Assembly: GCA_963969495.1 (NCBI GenBank)
Contig: OZ018321.1
Location: 188,447,485-188,511,484 of the forward strand
DNA from: Ceratothoa steindachneri
Taxonomy: Eukaryota; Arthropoda; Malacostraca; Isopoda; Cymothoidae
Direction of reading: 5' to 3'
Length of the DNA: 64,000 nucleotides
The notes under the pieces were generated by a model. The model was not told the origin of the DNA. It saw only the letters and a program-made list of their open reading frames with translations, and made no database searches. Shown one piece after another: positions 1 through 15,900 of the stretch. The position numbers and the translations under genes were made by a program. The first letter of the stretch is position 1, and every line of letters begins with the position of its first letter.

Positions 1-590
1 CGCAGAAGGCGCTGGTACATTGTCATGGTGAAAAAGAATTTCACCTTGGAGTTTCCCTAGTCATTGTTTGACCAATGCGCCTCTGAGTATCCGTAAAACT
101 TATGTATTGTAAGCTCCTGTAGGAGTTCTTTACCTTCAATATCACTTCTTCTTAATCCTAGAAAATGGTGCCCATCATGTTTTTAGTTAACTTTTCCGAT
201 TTGAACTTGGTTTCAGGATTATACTGGTTTCATCTTCTGGGATGATTCGATTAGAAACTGTTTTTCCTCAACCTAAATTTTTTTCACTATCGCCAAGGAC
301 AGATCACTTCGAAGAACAAGTTGATCTGGGCGCAACGCTTTTGGAATCCATCGCGCTGAAAGCGTGCTGAGTCCCAACTCATCATGCAAGATTGAATTTA
401 CTGAAACATATGAAATGCCTAAGACTTAGTAGTTATCTGAATAACTGTTATTCTTCGATCTTCTTCCCTGAGATTTTTGAACAACTCCAATGTTTTCTTC
501 ATTTTTTTAAAAGATGTTTATGGCAATAATACCATAAACTTTGTGTACATCCGCCATAATCTTTGTCCCTTTTCATTGAAATTTTACCAA
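1..590 (-). pseudogene. mariner (Tc1/mariner) transposase relic, cut by the window edge
   Basis: Read on the minus strand, this shows the order of a mariner transposase. A helix-turn-helix linker of the ISYVSVNSIL type is followed by SARWIPKALRPDQ at about 350-420. Near 5-60 comes the second catalytic block, ILFHHDNVPAP, with its aspartate. Frameshifts and stops lie between the blocks, so it is dead. The C-terminal part, including the third acidic residue, lies beyond position 1. Mariner transposases cut and paste at TA sites in the nucleus. The upstream N-terminal helix-turn-helix is too decayed to delimit. The family call rests on two conserved blocks in the right order and spacing. Confidence 0.7.
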
Positions 591-1499
591 AAATTTAATG
601 TTTGATCATATTTCAAAATTTCTATCTTTCATGGGTCTAAAAATGATTTTTTCTAAAGAGGGTATGTACTCCAAAATAATCTCTGCATAACTGATTGCAA
701 GTGACGTTTTGACATGCTTTATACAGTTTTAACTCGATTGCTTTCAAGCTAAAAAATAATTCCGCGAACCTTTTGAACTCTCGGGTACATGAAGATCTGA
801 ACACGAAAATGACCAGCCGGGTTATCGTTTATTTACCAAATGGGTAAAGAAGAATTTTAATAGCAATTATCGAAAATAATGGAAACTTGCGTAATCCTCG
901 GAGGCCTTGCTCGCTTGTACAAAAATGCCGTATAGAGTGGAGTACTCAAAATTACGAAATTGAATTCCGTTATGAAATGTAAATGGTCATAACTAAACAC
1001 TCACTGATTTTTTTTTTTATTCATAAATGCACTTTTGTCTAATAAAATCCTCTTTAAATAGTAAAATTTTCATATAAAGTTTGGTTTAATAATGATGTAT
1101 CTGCATTAAATACTGAAGTACGAACCAGCAAAGTCCTGATTTACTCGAAGCAAACTAAAACAAAAAGAAAGTTTAGAAAAAGGAGGGAAAGGAAAGGTAA
1201 AGGGGAGAGAGGATGTGAATCAAACATTTCGCAACTCAGTTTTCTAAGATTATATTTTAAAGTAATATTTATTCATTCTATTCTTAAACATATTTACAGT
1301 AGTGTTTATGACGACATTTCTAGACAAGACATTCCAAATCTGTTATTTAATAAGAGAAGAAATTTTGCGCTATATCAGTGATATTTTTTCATTTACTAGT
1401 TTGAAACTGCTATTTCTAGTTGCCGCTTGGTTATCTAGATCAAATATGAATTCATAATTTATAATAGAGAATCAGTTTAGTATTTTAGAGGCTTCAATA
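591..1499. other. AT-rich stretch without recognisable gene
   Basis: No open frame or repeat family could be recognised on either strand. There are short A/T runs and a purine-rich patch around 1170-1215. It may include the decayed 5' part of the mariner relic to its left. Confidence 0.4.
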
Positions 1500-2035
1500 A
1501 ATTGACTGGCCGCGCAGAGGCCGATCAACCAGTGAAAGTAAATTGAGGTGTTTCAGCCTTCTCTCTTCGTACGGTCTATTTTTAAGTTCAGGAATTGATT
1601 TCGACCTTCGACGCTGGACTCGTTCCAACATTACAATATCTTTCTGCATGTATTATGACCATGATTGTACCGCTTGCTCCAAATGAGACTTTACAAATCC
1701 TTTATATGAGGGAAGAATAATATCTTTCTATTTAAATTTTAAATGTTTGTCTATCTGTCTTTCCTAGAACCATATTCGCCTTTTAGGATATCCCAGTGTG
1801 TTGTTTTGAAATATTTATATCATTCGAGATTAAGACACCCAAGTCCTTTTGCATGTTGACTGTGCTTAAAATTTAAGCACCCAGGGTGTAATAATCTCTA
1901 CGTAGATTATGATGACCTATGTGCATTGCGTTATACTTGTTAACATTAAAATGCACCTGCTATCTTTCTCACCATTTTACTACTCTATCCAAGTCCTTTT
2001 GGCAAATTTTCACAGTCACTTTTCGCCGCGAGTGA
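1500..2035 (-). pseudogene. CR1-like LINE ORF2 C-terminal relic
   Basis: The minus strand carries the post-catalytic part of a CR1-type reverse transcriptase: a QKDLDRVVKW-like segment, then VHFNVNKY, MHIGHHNLR, and STVNMQKDLGVLIS (about 1840-1870) followed by SKQHTG and KKAN-like text. The same succession (FNLEKCKVMHIGYAN) occurs in the element at 17.2-18.9 kb, so both are of one broad clade but different subfamilies. Stops and at least one frameshift interrupt it. RT, endonuclease and 5' regions are missing, as expected for a 5'-truncated LINE copy. Confidence 0.65.
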
Positions 2036-2194
2036 CTTTTGCCCATAATGAACTATTTCCATTGACAACACTCTTTATCCGTTCTTACGCAGTCCCCCGC
2101 AGGTAGACATACCTGGAGTAGCGCACGAACTCTCAGCCAGAGTGCAAATCAGGAACACCCCGTCACTTGGTTGACTTGATTTCTTTGGCAAGGG

Positions 2195-2830
2195 CTGGGG
2201 AAGATGGTGCCTTTTCCCTTACACCTCTATTCGATCAGTTTTTTTCTTACCATTATCTCCTCTTTATTTTCTCTACCTGAAGGAGGGTGGACGATGTAAC
2301 CGAATAGAACGCCCCTATTACAATTAAAACCTGGAGATCAAGCACGGCCCCACGGTCCGAATCCCAGTAGTGGGAGTACCCTATGTAGAATGCTAAACCC
2401 CATATCAAGAGAGTTGTACGTCTTCACAGTCCGAGTGAAAATAGTGAAGACCTTGCTGGACGAGGCATGGAGAAGCTTGTGCTTTCCTCTTTGCCCCTGC
2501 ATGCAACCACTTCCTTCTACAACTACTTCTTTTTATTTTCTCTCTCCGATAAAAGGTGGATGTGTTAGCCAGTGGCAAAAACTCTGCTACAACTGAAACC
2601 AGGAGAACAAACACGACCTCTCTTTCCAAATACCGCGCAGGGAGGTGCTCTGTGTAAACTTCTGCCGTTAGTACTTTGAGGAGAAGCAGGTCCTCACGGC
2701 CCGAGTGTCCACAAAAAAAGACTCGACCACAGAGTGGACCTCTACTCTTGGTCCAGGTCTAAGGAAGCTTGTGTTTTTACCCTGTCCTTTTAAGCACAAT
2801 TTCCACTACAATTGTCCCTTTTTCCCTATC
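2195..2830. repeat. Three diverged tandem units of about 270-290 bp
   Basis: Similar blocks recur in the same order. GAAGMTKGTG-like starts lie near 2200, 2470 and 2762, each followed by a pyrimidine-rich CTTTTCC segment and a TCTCTTTATTTTCTCT-like box. Next come a GGTGGAxGATGT box, then ACAAT/CTAAAACC(T/A)GGAGAnCAAnCACG at about 2322-2350 and 2588-2615. The third unit is only partial. Divergence is high, so this is an old tandem duplication. No function is evident. The small frames here are not credible genes. Confidence 0.45.
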
Positions 2831-3390
2831 AATGACCTTTTCTACCACACGTTTCTTTTTGAACTTGCCTCTGTGGGTTTTTTTTCGACTGAATCTAGGG
2901 CAGGGTGACCCTTGCCTCTCCAAGGCCAGTCACCATGCCAGATCCGTCTCTCCGACATGCCTGCCACGACATGTGAGGGATTTGATCTGGAGTACCAGAC
3001 GTGCGGTGGAGAAGGCGTGTACTGCTCGTTTAGCAGTATTGGACGGGTCATGTAAGAGACCCCACTAGGCTGATCTTATGTGGGGGTCAGAGTGGGACCA
3101 CAGCGGGCAGAGGTAGTGAACATTTTCTTCAGGCAATGAGTGATTATATCCCCATTGAAAATCCTGGCCCAACCTTGCTGTTAAAATGGGTGAAGAATGT
3201 GATGACAAGCTTCTAACTGGTGGAATGGCTTTTCTCTCACCACTCTCCATTGGTAAGGGGTATCCTGTTTAACTCATTTGAGCCACCCTCGTTATCTAAA
3301 CCTCGTTTAAGGAGGTACCCATCCCCCCGGTGCTTTCTCAGGAGCCCTTCCAAGAATCATTTAGCAGAGTGAGCGTTTTCCCCTCTCCTA

Positions 3391-4002
3391 TTGATCGACC
3401 CGAGGCTCGTGAATTTAATGCGAGCCTACATGCCGCTCCCCACTTTTCCCAATGGAGGTCCTTATGTAGGCCCCAATGAGGTGTCCCGGTCGGGATCCCA
3501 GACACTTTGTAGGAATTACCATTTGAAAGATCCTCCGGAGGTGCTCCCTTCCCAGATAGTGAAGTCGAACATTGATTCGGTGGGAGACACTCCCGAACAA
3601 GCGTCCGTTGCTATACAATATGTACCTGCGATAGCACGGGTCCCTGCGGGCTCACAAAAAGAAGAGGGACCTCTTCCCTTGCATGGTACTTCGTTTTTGG
3701 CCAAAGACTTCCTCATTTCGGAAAAGAATAAGGCTGAGTGTTGCTCAGCCGGCACTAGAGCCCCTTTCAGCGGTGGGGAGAACAGGGCTAACGCCCCGCA
3801 TTTCTTTCCTAAAAAGAAAATAAAAAGGGCAAAAAGCCAAAGAAGACTAGGGGTTCCTCTTTCTCTATATACCTTCAGAGGCAAAGAACACTTCAACGAC
3901 ATGTTCTCGCTTCATGCGCGGACACCAACCTCATCGGTCCGGACAATATCTAGTATATCATGCTTTCACACCTATGTAAACGATGCATTGCGTTTTCTTT
4001 AG
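3391..4002 (+). CDS. Unidentified 203-codon open frame in a higher-GC segment
   Basis: I do not recognise this product. It is an uninterrupted 203-codon frame in a segment (about 2.9-4.5 kb) visibly richer in G and C than its surroundings. The predicted protein has a proline-rich start, a basic KKKIKRAKSQRR stretch near residues 144-155 and no membrane segment. No promoter, splice-site pattern or conserved motif confirms that it is translated. A second open run downstream (about 4265-4510, one stop) contains YDREKDYRIVIRDRED, which looks protein-like. Both could be fragments of one decayed gene or of an unrecognised mobile element. A chance frame is also possible. Confidence 0.2.
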   Translation: MIDPRLVNLMRAYMPLPTFPNGGPYVGPNEVSRSGSQTLCRNYHLKDPPEVLPSQIVKSNIDSVGDTPEQASVAIQYVPAIARVPAGSQKEEGPLPLHGTSFLAKDFLISEKNKAECCSAGTRAPFSGGENRANAPHFFPKKKIKRAKSQRRLGVPLSLYTFRGKEHFNDMFSLHARTPTSSVRTISSISCFHTYVNDALRFL

Positions 4003-4612
4003 ATTTGTTTAACAGAATCTGGACTTAATGTATTCTCCCAGACTCCTCGTGAATGGATACTGTGCTCTCTTCTCACAAACCGGAGGGAGATCACTCTACC
4101 TGGTTTTATATCTCCTAATTTCGATAAGCCCTTGCCTGTGCAATCTAGTGGGTAAATTGGTAAATGTTAGATTGCCTTTTCCCTGGACAGCGGAGGCCAC
4201 CTTTCTTATACCCAGTGAAGCTTTGCAAGTTCCACTCCACGTCAGATGCTAATGCTATCAGCGTTGGCTTCCTTCGTAGATAGAACTACGCCACGGTGTT
4301 TTACGATCGTGAGAAGGACTATCGCATAGTGATTCGAGATCGTGAAGATCCTTCACACTATGAGGGTGAGGGAATGCCTCCGAATCTTCATATGTGATTT
4401 CTTGCTAGATACTTGAGTCTGCCTGCAAATAGTGAAGCCCTCTCCCGTCAAATAAGTCAGGAAGAGGGCGCCTTGCAAGGAAGTGTCCTCAATGTCACAA
4501 TCTTTGCCTAGAGTAGTCTTTCTCAACTTTTATTTTTAGTCACGTGCGCTTAGTTGCGTCCAACTCTATATCTCAAGACATCGTTCAGTCGATCCCCGTT
4601 TTGTTTTTTTCT

Positions 4613-4868
4613 TTTGTTTTGGTCATAACATTGCAACTATTCCGCTGATTCTAACGAAATTTTAGACCCTTATGTTCTTTTACATTCTCTTTCGAATGAT
4701 ATGATTGCCAAGGTCCTCCCAAGGTTATTCCGGAAATTATTTTGTTTTGGCAATAACATCATAACTATTCGGCCGATTCTAACGAAATTTGAAACCCTAT
4801 TTTTATTTTACATTCTCTTTCGAGCGATATAATTTCCAAGGTCCTCGCAATGTTAGTCCGGGAATTAT
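4613..4868. repeat. Tandem dimer of a 128-bp unit
   Basis: Positions 4613-4740 and 4741-4868 are two copies of one unit. Shared landmarks in order are TTTGTTTTGG, a CATAACAT box, CTATTC, GATTCTAACGAAATTT, TTTTACATTCTCTTTCGA, CCAAGGTCCTC and CCGG(A/G)AATTATT. The copies differ at roughly one base in six. There is no coding potential across the junction. It is a simple local duplication. Confidence 0.8.
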
Positions 4869-5650
4869 TAAAAGTTTTGAAGGTCGTAAGAATAAGTGAG
4901 AGCACGCGACTTTCGGTCAGCAGACCTTGTTTGTTTAGTAAGAAGCCGAGTTACTAATTTAAAACCATGTTCAGCGATATAAAATATTGGAAAAGCAATT
5001 AAAAAAAAGTTTGATAGCTTTCCATATCTTTAGATACCTTTCAGAAAATACAATTGTAGCCAAAATTTTTGGTATTAATGTTTGAAGAGGGATTTAAATT
5101 CGACGTTCCTGTTAGAGAGCAATTAACTCTGCTTTCATTGCATAGTCGGTTTTACCTGTGCAAGTATCATTAAAGGGGATTATCAGCCATTTAGGTATTT
5201 TCATATTAATGAGATCCTGATATTTACAGTTTCTATCCTCGTGAGTGCAAAGAGTTGCAATCATCTAATATGGAGTTATGAGCCTCGTAAACATTTTCTA
5301 ATCGATCAAGAGTTGGAAATTGAGATAGCTCTCCATGGCCAATATTATGCCTAGAGAGGAAAAACTTGTCCATGAATGTCCAAATAATACACATATTTTT
5401 CTTTCATAAGACTTGCACCGCAGTTGTGCAATTACAAATTCAGATCATTTAATAAATCAATTGATTAACTTCTTTTTTGTTTATCTCTCTCTTATTACTC
5501 TATTTTCCTCTTACATGGGATAGTAAATTAACACCCAATATTAATTATATATTTCATACCAAACTGTACTTTTCACCATACATTAAATCATTTACATTAT
5601 TTTAATATAAAAATGACTTATGTAATATTTCACGAATGCTAAGAAAAGTT
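4869..5650. other. AT-rich stretch without recognisable gene
   Basis: Nothing convincing was found on either strand: no extended frame, repeat arm or RNA gene. Confidence 0.4.
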
Positions 5651-5653
5651 TCC

Positions 5654-5700
5654 CCGAAGATGGTCGCATAAGGCCGAAAGCTCAGCTGAAAATAAGACTA
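5654..5700 (+). other. PLE-tail / hammerhead-like motif (degenerate)
   Basis: CCGAAGATGG, then a short stem and GGCCGAAAGCTC, followed within 15 nt by AAAATAAGA. This order (GA-GATG, stem, CGAAA, A-rich signal) recalls the hammerhead ribozyme motifs known from Penelope-like elements. The core is not a perfect CUGAUGA, so catalysis is doubtful. Similar motifs occur near 7055, 9441, 19080 (minus), 19481 and 41541. Confidence 0.3.
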
Positions 5701-5974
5701 AACATTGTAAGGTTAATTCCAAACCTCTGGCAACAGAGGAGAGAGAAATAGGAAATATGCAAAAACAAAGAAAGAAATGGATCATTCGTACTCCCCTGCC
5801 CCTTCTCTGCCTATTTTGAATTTCATTTTGTTTAGTTTAATGAGTTTGGTAGTTTAAAATAATCAAAATTAGTTTCTCTAATGTTGTACATACTTTTCAA
5901 TCTAACTTAATTTAGCCTAAGAAACTCATCTTTCTTAAGGAAAATGCAATGCGAAAAACGCCGGGGCAGAAGAG

Positions 5975-6040
5975 GGATCAATAAGATATCCAAAGAAGTT
6001 AATCAAATCTCATTTTATTATCGGCTGCAACCAAATATAT

Positions 6041-6113
<73 letters not shown>

Positions 6114-6170
6114 GTTGCAGCCCATAATAAAATGAGATTTGATTAACTTTTTTGGATCTCTTATTGATCC
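5975..6170. repeat. Near-perfect palindrome with (TA)n at its centre
   Basis: The left arm (5975-6036) and right arm (6109-6170) are inverted copies of about 61 bp with only three mismatches. They are separated by (TA)n at 6036-6110, with one TAAA interruption. Landmarks are GGATCAATAAGA at the outer left edge and GGTTGCAGCC next to the array on the right. The right arm also contains an AATAAA. It may be two copies of one element end meeting tail-to-tail at the array. The GA-rich run 6175-6200 follows. Confidence 0.9.
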
Positions 6171-6380
6171 AATAAAGAGAGAGAGAGAGAGAGAAATAGA
6201 CAGACAGAGATATAGATAGATAGATAGCGGAGAAAAGTAGGTAGGCGCGACTTGGGGAAACGGATGAATATAATGAGCCCGCCGGTAAAGGATTAATAAG
6301 GATTGAGTAAGTACTTGTCAGCTCAGCGCTCTGTGGCAACGGCGATATTAAACAGGTATCTTAGGAAAAGAGGTATATTA

Positions 6381-6570
6381 ACATAACATAACATAACATA
6401 ATTTCACGGATAACAAAAGCCACAAGGGCCTATCAAAGGTCATCCGCATCCGTCAAAACCCACCCACATAGGACTATATCAATAATCGCCAGGGGAAGAC
6501 AAAATCAAAGTCCCCCACAATATAAGATCCCGGATGACAAAAGCCACAAGGGCCCATCATAGGTCATCCG
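6381..6570. repeat. (ACATA)n run and a 40-bp direct repeat
   Basis: 6381-6401 is four units of ACATA. Then 6407-6446 and 6531-6570 are direct copies of a 40-bp segment starting CGGAT(A/G)ACAAAAGCC and ending GGTCATCCG, with three differences. The pair sits just upstream of the Penelope-like fragment and may belong to its untranslated region. Confidence 0.75.
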
Positions 6571-6613
6571 AGTCAAACGGCCTCTTTTTTAAAGCACCAA
6601 AACTCACAAAGTT

Positions 6614-7080
6614 GTGGATATGGTAAAACATATGAATTTGCCAACCAAAAAAGACAAAGGTATTATTTATCAAATACCTTCTGACGGATGCAACCGCACC
6701 TATCAGGGTGAATCAGGACAATATATTAAGACTAGGATTAATGAGCATAAAGCGGATATAAATATTGGAGCATATAAAACATCAAACGGAATGGTAGAAC
6801 ATATCAATGACTACTTTATTCCCTAAATGGAGTGGAATCAACGCACATTATATCCAGAGGTCAACCAATCGCTGAAATGGATTCTTCCAGTTAGTGTTTG
6901 TGTAGCTAGGGTCATAGCAAATGATAGGGAAGGGGCGGGGTCTAATTACATCAACCGACCAGCTCGAAGGACCCGACCGATGACGGGCAGTCATAACCCG
7001 GGATGACATCTGCGTATAAACCTAGACAGTGATTTCTTTTCCTCTGTAGTTCTGTTTTGATGAAACTGTAAGGCGAAATG
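6614..7080 (+). pseudogene. Penelope-like element GIY-YIG fragment and 3' tail
   Basis: The open frame 6614-6826 reads GIIYQIPSDGCNRTYQGESG followed by RINEHKADI. This is the start of the GIY-YIG endonuclease domain of Penelope-like retroelements (typical family text: G(V/I)Y.IPC..C...Y.GETGR). The two family cysteines are partly lost (PSDGC). The frame stops at 6826 and decayed C-terminal text follows. At 7055-7080 comes TTTTGATGAAACTGT then GGCGAAATG, directly before TTAATAAAG. This fits the hammerhead-plus-polyadenylation end of these elements. The reverse transcriptase domain is absent. It ends close to the (TA)n array at 7158. Confidence 0.6.
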
Positions 7081-7152
7081 TTAATAAAGAGTTCCAGAGT
7101 GTTTCCGGATTTTAACTTTCTCCACCCATTCTCACCTATACATCGTGGAGTC

Positions 7153-8614
<1,462 letters not shown>

Positions 8615-8659
<45 letters not shown>

Positions 8660-9078
8660 TGTTGGATTCTATGACGTATAGGTAAATTAGGTAGAGAAAA
8701 AGAAATTTATATTTGGATGAACGAATTAGCAATAAACCGGAGCTTTAAAGGCAAGAAAAAGAGACATTGAAAGACACGTCAAAGCAAAGAGAGCAAGGGA
8801 CAGCTCAATTATAGCAATCCATAGTTAAAAATCCAGGAATATCACTCGGTTGTAGAGTACACAATGGACAATTGAGAGACCAATATTAATAATAAACGAT
8901 TATTTATTACATTTTAAAGATATAATAAAGACATTCTTCAAATTTATATAACCTAACCTAACAACCAAGTGGCGCCATTTTGGCCAAATCTGAGTGACCT
9001 ATGTTACTCCTCGGGTTAGTTACCCCAATGGTGACCTTTGTTGGCCTTCAAGGTCGCTCTAAGTTATCCTCTATAGCG
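8615..9078. other. (TA)n to 8656, then AT-rich spacer
   Basis: 8615-8656 is the right-hand part of the (TA)n tract that received the transposon. 8657-9078 has no recognisable gene. It contains TAACCTAACCTAAC at about 8949-8962, two and a half units of the arthropod-type telomere motif, too short to mean much. Confidence 0.5.
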
Positions 9079-9079
9079 G

Positions 9080-9238
<159 letters not shown>

Positions 9239-9310
9239 GGCAGAGAGATAGATATACAAACATACTTGCGGATATATATATCACGAAAAATTTGTAGCTC
9301 AGGAAACAGG

Positions 9311-12149
<2,839 letters not shown>

Positions 12150-12150
<1 letters not shown>

Positions 12151-12960
12151 CTGAGTAAATAAGGAAGTAGCATCACCAATAAAGGAAGAAACTTTACAGT
12201 CAATTTATAGGAATGAGATAGCAATCAACCCTATATACGCTTAAAGTGAATGACTCGCACCACTATTAATTAGTCCATCATTATTGTCATGCATCTTTTT
12301 GAAAAATGCGATGCGAAAGAAGTAAAGAACTGAAGGCTATTCAGATCCTTATCAACAACATATAAATTACTTGCAAAAGTTGTAAATATTAAAGTAAATC
12401 AAATACTCAACTACAGTCATCTACTAGAAAAGGCGGGGCTCAGAAACAAATTGCGTAATTATGATCATCTACTGGCTGTTTAACAGTTATTGCAGCGAAC
12501 CAATGAATGCCAAACACATGGTGTTCGTGGACTATGAAAAAGTCATCTACTCAATAAGCACCGATTCAGTTCTAAGAGCATTACAGACACAAGAAATTAA
12601 CAAAACCTACATTGGCATACGCTCTTACATATGTATATAATCCTCGCTATTTGAACTACACTCAGTCAGTAATAATATGCATTTTTAAAAGACAGTAAGA
12701 AAGGGGGGCGGGATCCGACATCCCCAAGCCTCTTTAGAGCAGTGCAAGACTTTTCAGGACTTTGAAGTAGGAACAAAAGGGAATCGGAATTGATGTAGTT
12801 ATCTAAGCCTTCTTCGCTTTAATGCTCACATTGTATTATTTTCCTCAAAGGAAGAATTAGAGTAACTGATGAGAGAACAATAAGAGACCAGTCTCGCATT
12901 GGGACTAAACCTCAACTTTTTAAATACAAAAATAATGATCAATACATTTGAGAAAGAAAG
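12150..12960 (+). pseudogene. RTE-like LINE reverse transcriptase relic
   Basis: Conserved RT text appears in two frames. First LSTTYKLLAKVVNIKVNQIL and EKAGLRNKLRNYDHLLAV (about 12350-12480), then in another frame KHMVFVDYEKVIYSISTDSV (about 12510-12570) and ALQTQEINKTYIG. VDYEK is the first catalytic motif (family: VDYEKAFDS). GRDPTSPSLFRAVQDF (about 12710-12760) is the decayed QGDxxSPxLF motif. The YADD box is not readable. Stops and frameshifts make it a pseudogene. 12830-12930 resembles 32850-32930, another RTE copy. Confidence 0.7.
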
Positions 12961-15900
12961 ATAGAGCAATTATAAATGACGACCGCATTTTGGCGCAGGT
13001 GCTACAATACTTAGGTGCTTGTTATTCCTTATGGGAGCATCGAAAATAAATTCCCTAGAAGAGAAAAAATGGCTAGAGAGGTGTAGGAAAGTTAAGCTAC
13101 ATGTATCTTGAGAAGCGACTGATGCACCTTCAACTTTGAGGAGCGGCAAGCCATTGCGGCCCCAGTGTTCCATGCCAGTCTCAAACTAGATTAAGCCTAC
13201 CTGCGTTTTATTCCTCTTTGATATATCAATTCTTATCCTTCGCCACTTTCATTACAATCCTCTTCTTTCATATCACTTTTGACCTTCGGCTAAATTTTAA
13301 TCCCTGTTCGGGGATGGCTTATTCTGGTTGGGGGAGGGGACCGATATGCTTTCACTTTATTCACCTTTTACATCATCCACTGCCTCATACTTTCATAATT
13401 CTATCATTTTGTCCCTTAGTACCGGTGGCGACTTAGTCCCGATGCTGCGCCTTCTGGGCAATATTTGGCCAGCAGGCGAGACAGGTGGTCATGGATGGTA
13501 CTGTAAAGGCTATTGCGGAACCCGGTTCACACCGCCGAAAGAGAGTACACCCATAAAATTTATAGAAGACCAGGGATCTAAAGGCCTACCAGAAATTCAC
13601 CAGAATTGTTCAGGATGGTGCTAAATTACGAGGTATCCGCAAGGGGTTAAATGAATACACATATAAAAGTATCTACAGTATTATTTACATCAAAATTAAA
13701 ATGAAATAAATTGACTGCCGACAAATTATACGGGGGTACATAAAATAATATAAAAGTCACAAATGCTTATCACCATCTAACGACCACAAGTCGCTCTAAC
13801 CAAAATAGATATTCGCGCATACAAAATTGGGTTCTATGAATAATAGGCTTAAAGCCGAAACGACACGCACCGTTGAAGATGGAATAGGCTACGCTACTCT
13901 AGTGACAGGTGTTCCCGCAATAACCTCCCTGTCTTACGTCCCTTACCCGAAGGCCAAAAGTTACATGAATAAAACTAATTAATTTAAAAGGAACGTAAGA
14001 AGAAAGAGATACTCCAAAATACCTGATACCAGAGCAGTGAAGCAATAACCCACGTCGGAAACCCAGAGGCTCGGTGACGATGAGTGAATTCGACCCAAGT
14101 TCACAGGAGTAAATGCGATGACGGTCTTCGGCGCGGAGAAATCCACAGACGGCGATATCGTGGCGAAAGGCGTTGAAACTACGGCGAACGATGATTGGAA
14201 GGCCCAACGATCCGAGAGAAGAAATTCGAGATGACAGAATTCCCCAAAGAGGAGATGGCGAGGTGACTAAGGGATAGCTTTCACGTACCCGATGTGAACG
14301 GCTTCCCAAAAGAGAACACTTGCAAACGTAACTGGAAGAGCACAATTCGATGCGGCCGCCAGAGGAGCATCGACAACGCTAAGAGGAATCAATGACAAAA
14401 AATCCTCGCTGCACGAAGGAATCCAGAACGGGTCTCCAAAAATATACGTCAAAGGTAAGTGACGGAAAACGATTCAGCGAAGCAATCAAGGCAGAATCCT
14501 TGCAGCAGAATAAAATAAAAGGCCTCACGACCCCAATTATATCCTTCAGTCTGAAGGGGAAAAAGGGAAGTGGGGCACAATGGGAGGGGAATGAGTCGCT
14601 TCCCCTACGCAAATTAGGATGGTAAGTTACAGAAGTTTAGGCCAAAAAGGGTAGCCTCAAAGCGGGTCGACCTGCGATAAACACCGTAAACTATGATGAG
14701 AAAGTGAAAGCATAGGAATACGAAGGCCTACCCTTTTCAGGTACCAAGACCAGTCCCAACTGTACCCTCATGCATCCATTCTGGATTAGGCAACCGCGTT
14801 TGCGTTCCAACATAAAATATGGCCGATAGATCAGGATATGAAAAAAAATAATTCACGGAGGGACTTTTTTTTAGTTAAGAAAAGCAGAAGTAGCAAAACA
14901 CCTACGTGTCGCATTCAACTTGGCTCGACTCTTGTGGTAAATGTGAGAAGGAGATCGAAGCCTCAAAGACCTCGGGGTCGCTCATCGGAACACTGCTTCA
15001 GGTGCTTTCAAGTTATCCGCGAAAATGATGGAGCAAGACTGATCGATGGACTCTTTTTTCACCTGTGTCAGAGTCTTGCTTTGTCTTGGAAAGGAGCCAT
15101 AGTTGGGTTATTTATCGGATGGGCCCTTTTGGATAAGGTTGCCAATATCGCCGAGATTGACATACTGAGTGATATTCCGACACCACTCAATTGCACACAT
15201 GTACCAGTGTCTGCACATTCTACCATGAACTTTATAAAGTGTTTTTCTGCGCCAGTGAACTGCTAGACTATCCTCCTGAATGAATCACTGAAGAATAGCC
15301 TAACCAGGCGGTGGTTATGGTTAAGCGTGTAATAAGGAAGGAAGGATGAATATAAGTTCTACCCCGACCATTTTCGTCATGTCTGACCTAAATAGGTTCC
15401 CTGAGTCGTGACATGATGGCTGGTATAACTACCGAGTATAGGCATTGGTGACATTATCAAGGCATTCGTAACTTCGGCCAAACCATTAAATCGAGTCAAC
15501 GAACAAAGAAGGGCAAATCCCTAAATATTATTGACCTGTCGTAAAGACCTTGCACAATAAATCTGTTCCGTGCACAGCCAGTGTGAATTGTGCCGGATCG
15601 CACCCAAGTTACCCGCCCCCACGCCTTGTTTGAAGCCAACAAGACTCTTCCGGGAGCTGCATCGGATTTCATGGCCAAGCTCGTTGCAATATACCAGTCA
15701 GTGAAGGAAATTAAGTGGTGTGACCGGTCGAAGAAAGTTTTGCAAACTATAAAACCTCACAGAGAGCGCTAAAGGCTCTTTTTAAACTCCATATCCACTG
15801 ATTCGTAGTATCCGTAACATCATGGTTATAACGAGTCAGAAGGAGGCCGATACATTCTTATGCTAGATGCCTGGGCATGTACGAGCTGTTTGAACAGACT

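Noticed and set aside
2330..2375. tRNA-like GGTCCGAATCCCAG (possible tRNA-derived SINE)
   Set aside because: No acceptor, D or anticodon arms could be folded around it, and it lies in a diverged tandem repeat.
3391..4002. 203-codon frame as an organelle-derived gene
   Set aside because: The GC content and basic stretch suggested it briefly, but no organelle gene motif could be recognised.
8949..8962. CCTAACCTAA, arthropod-type telomere motif
   Set aside because: Only about two and a half units in AT-rich DNA; not evidence for an interstitial telomere.
13899..14345. 148-codon minus frame as a gene
   Set aside because: No motif, overlaps frames on the other strand, no splice or promoter signal; likely chance.
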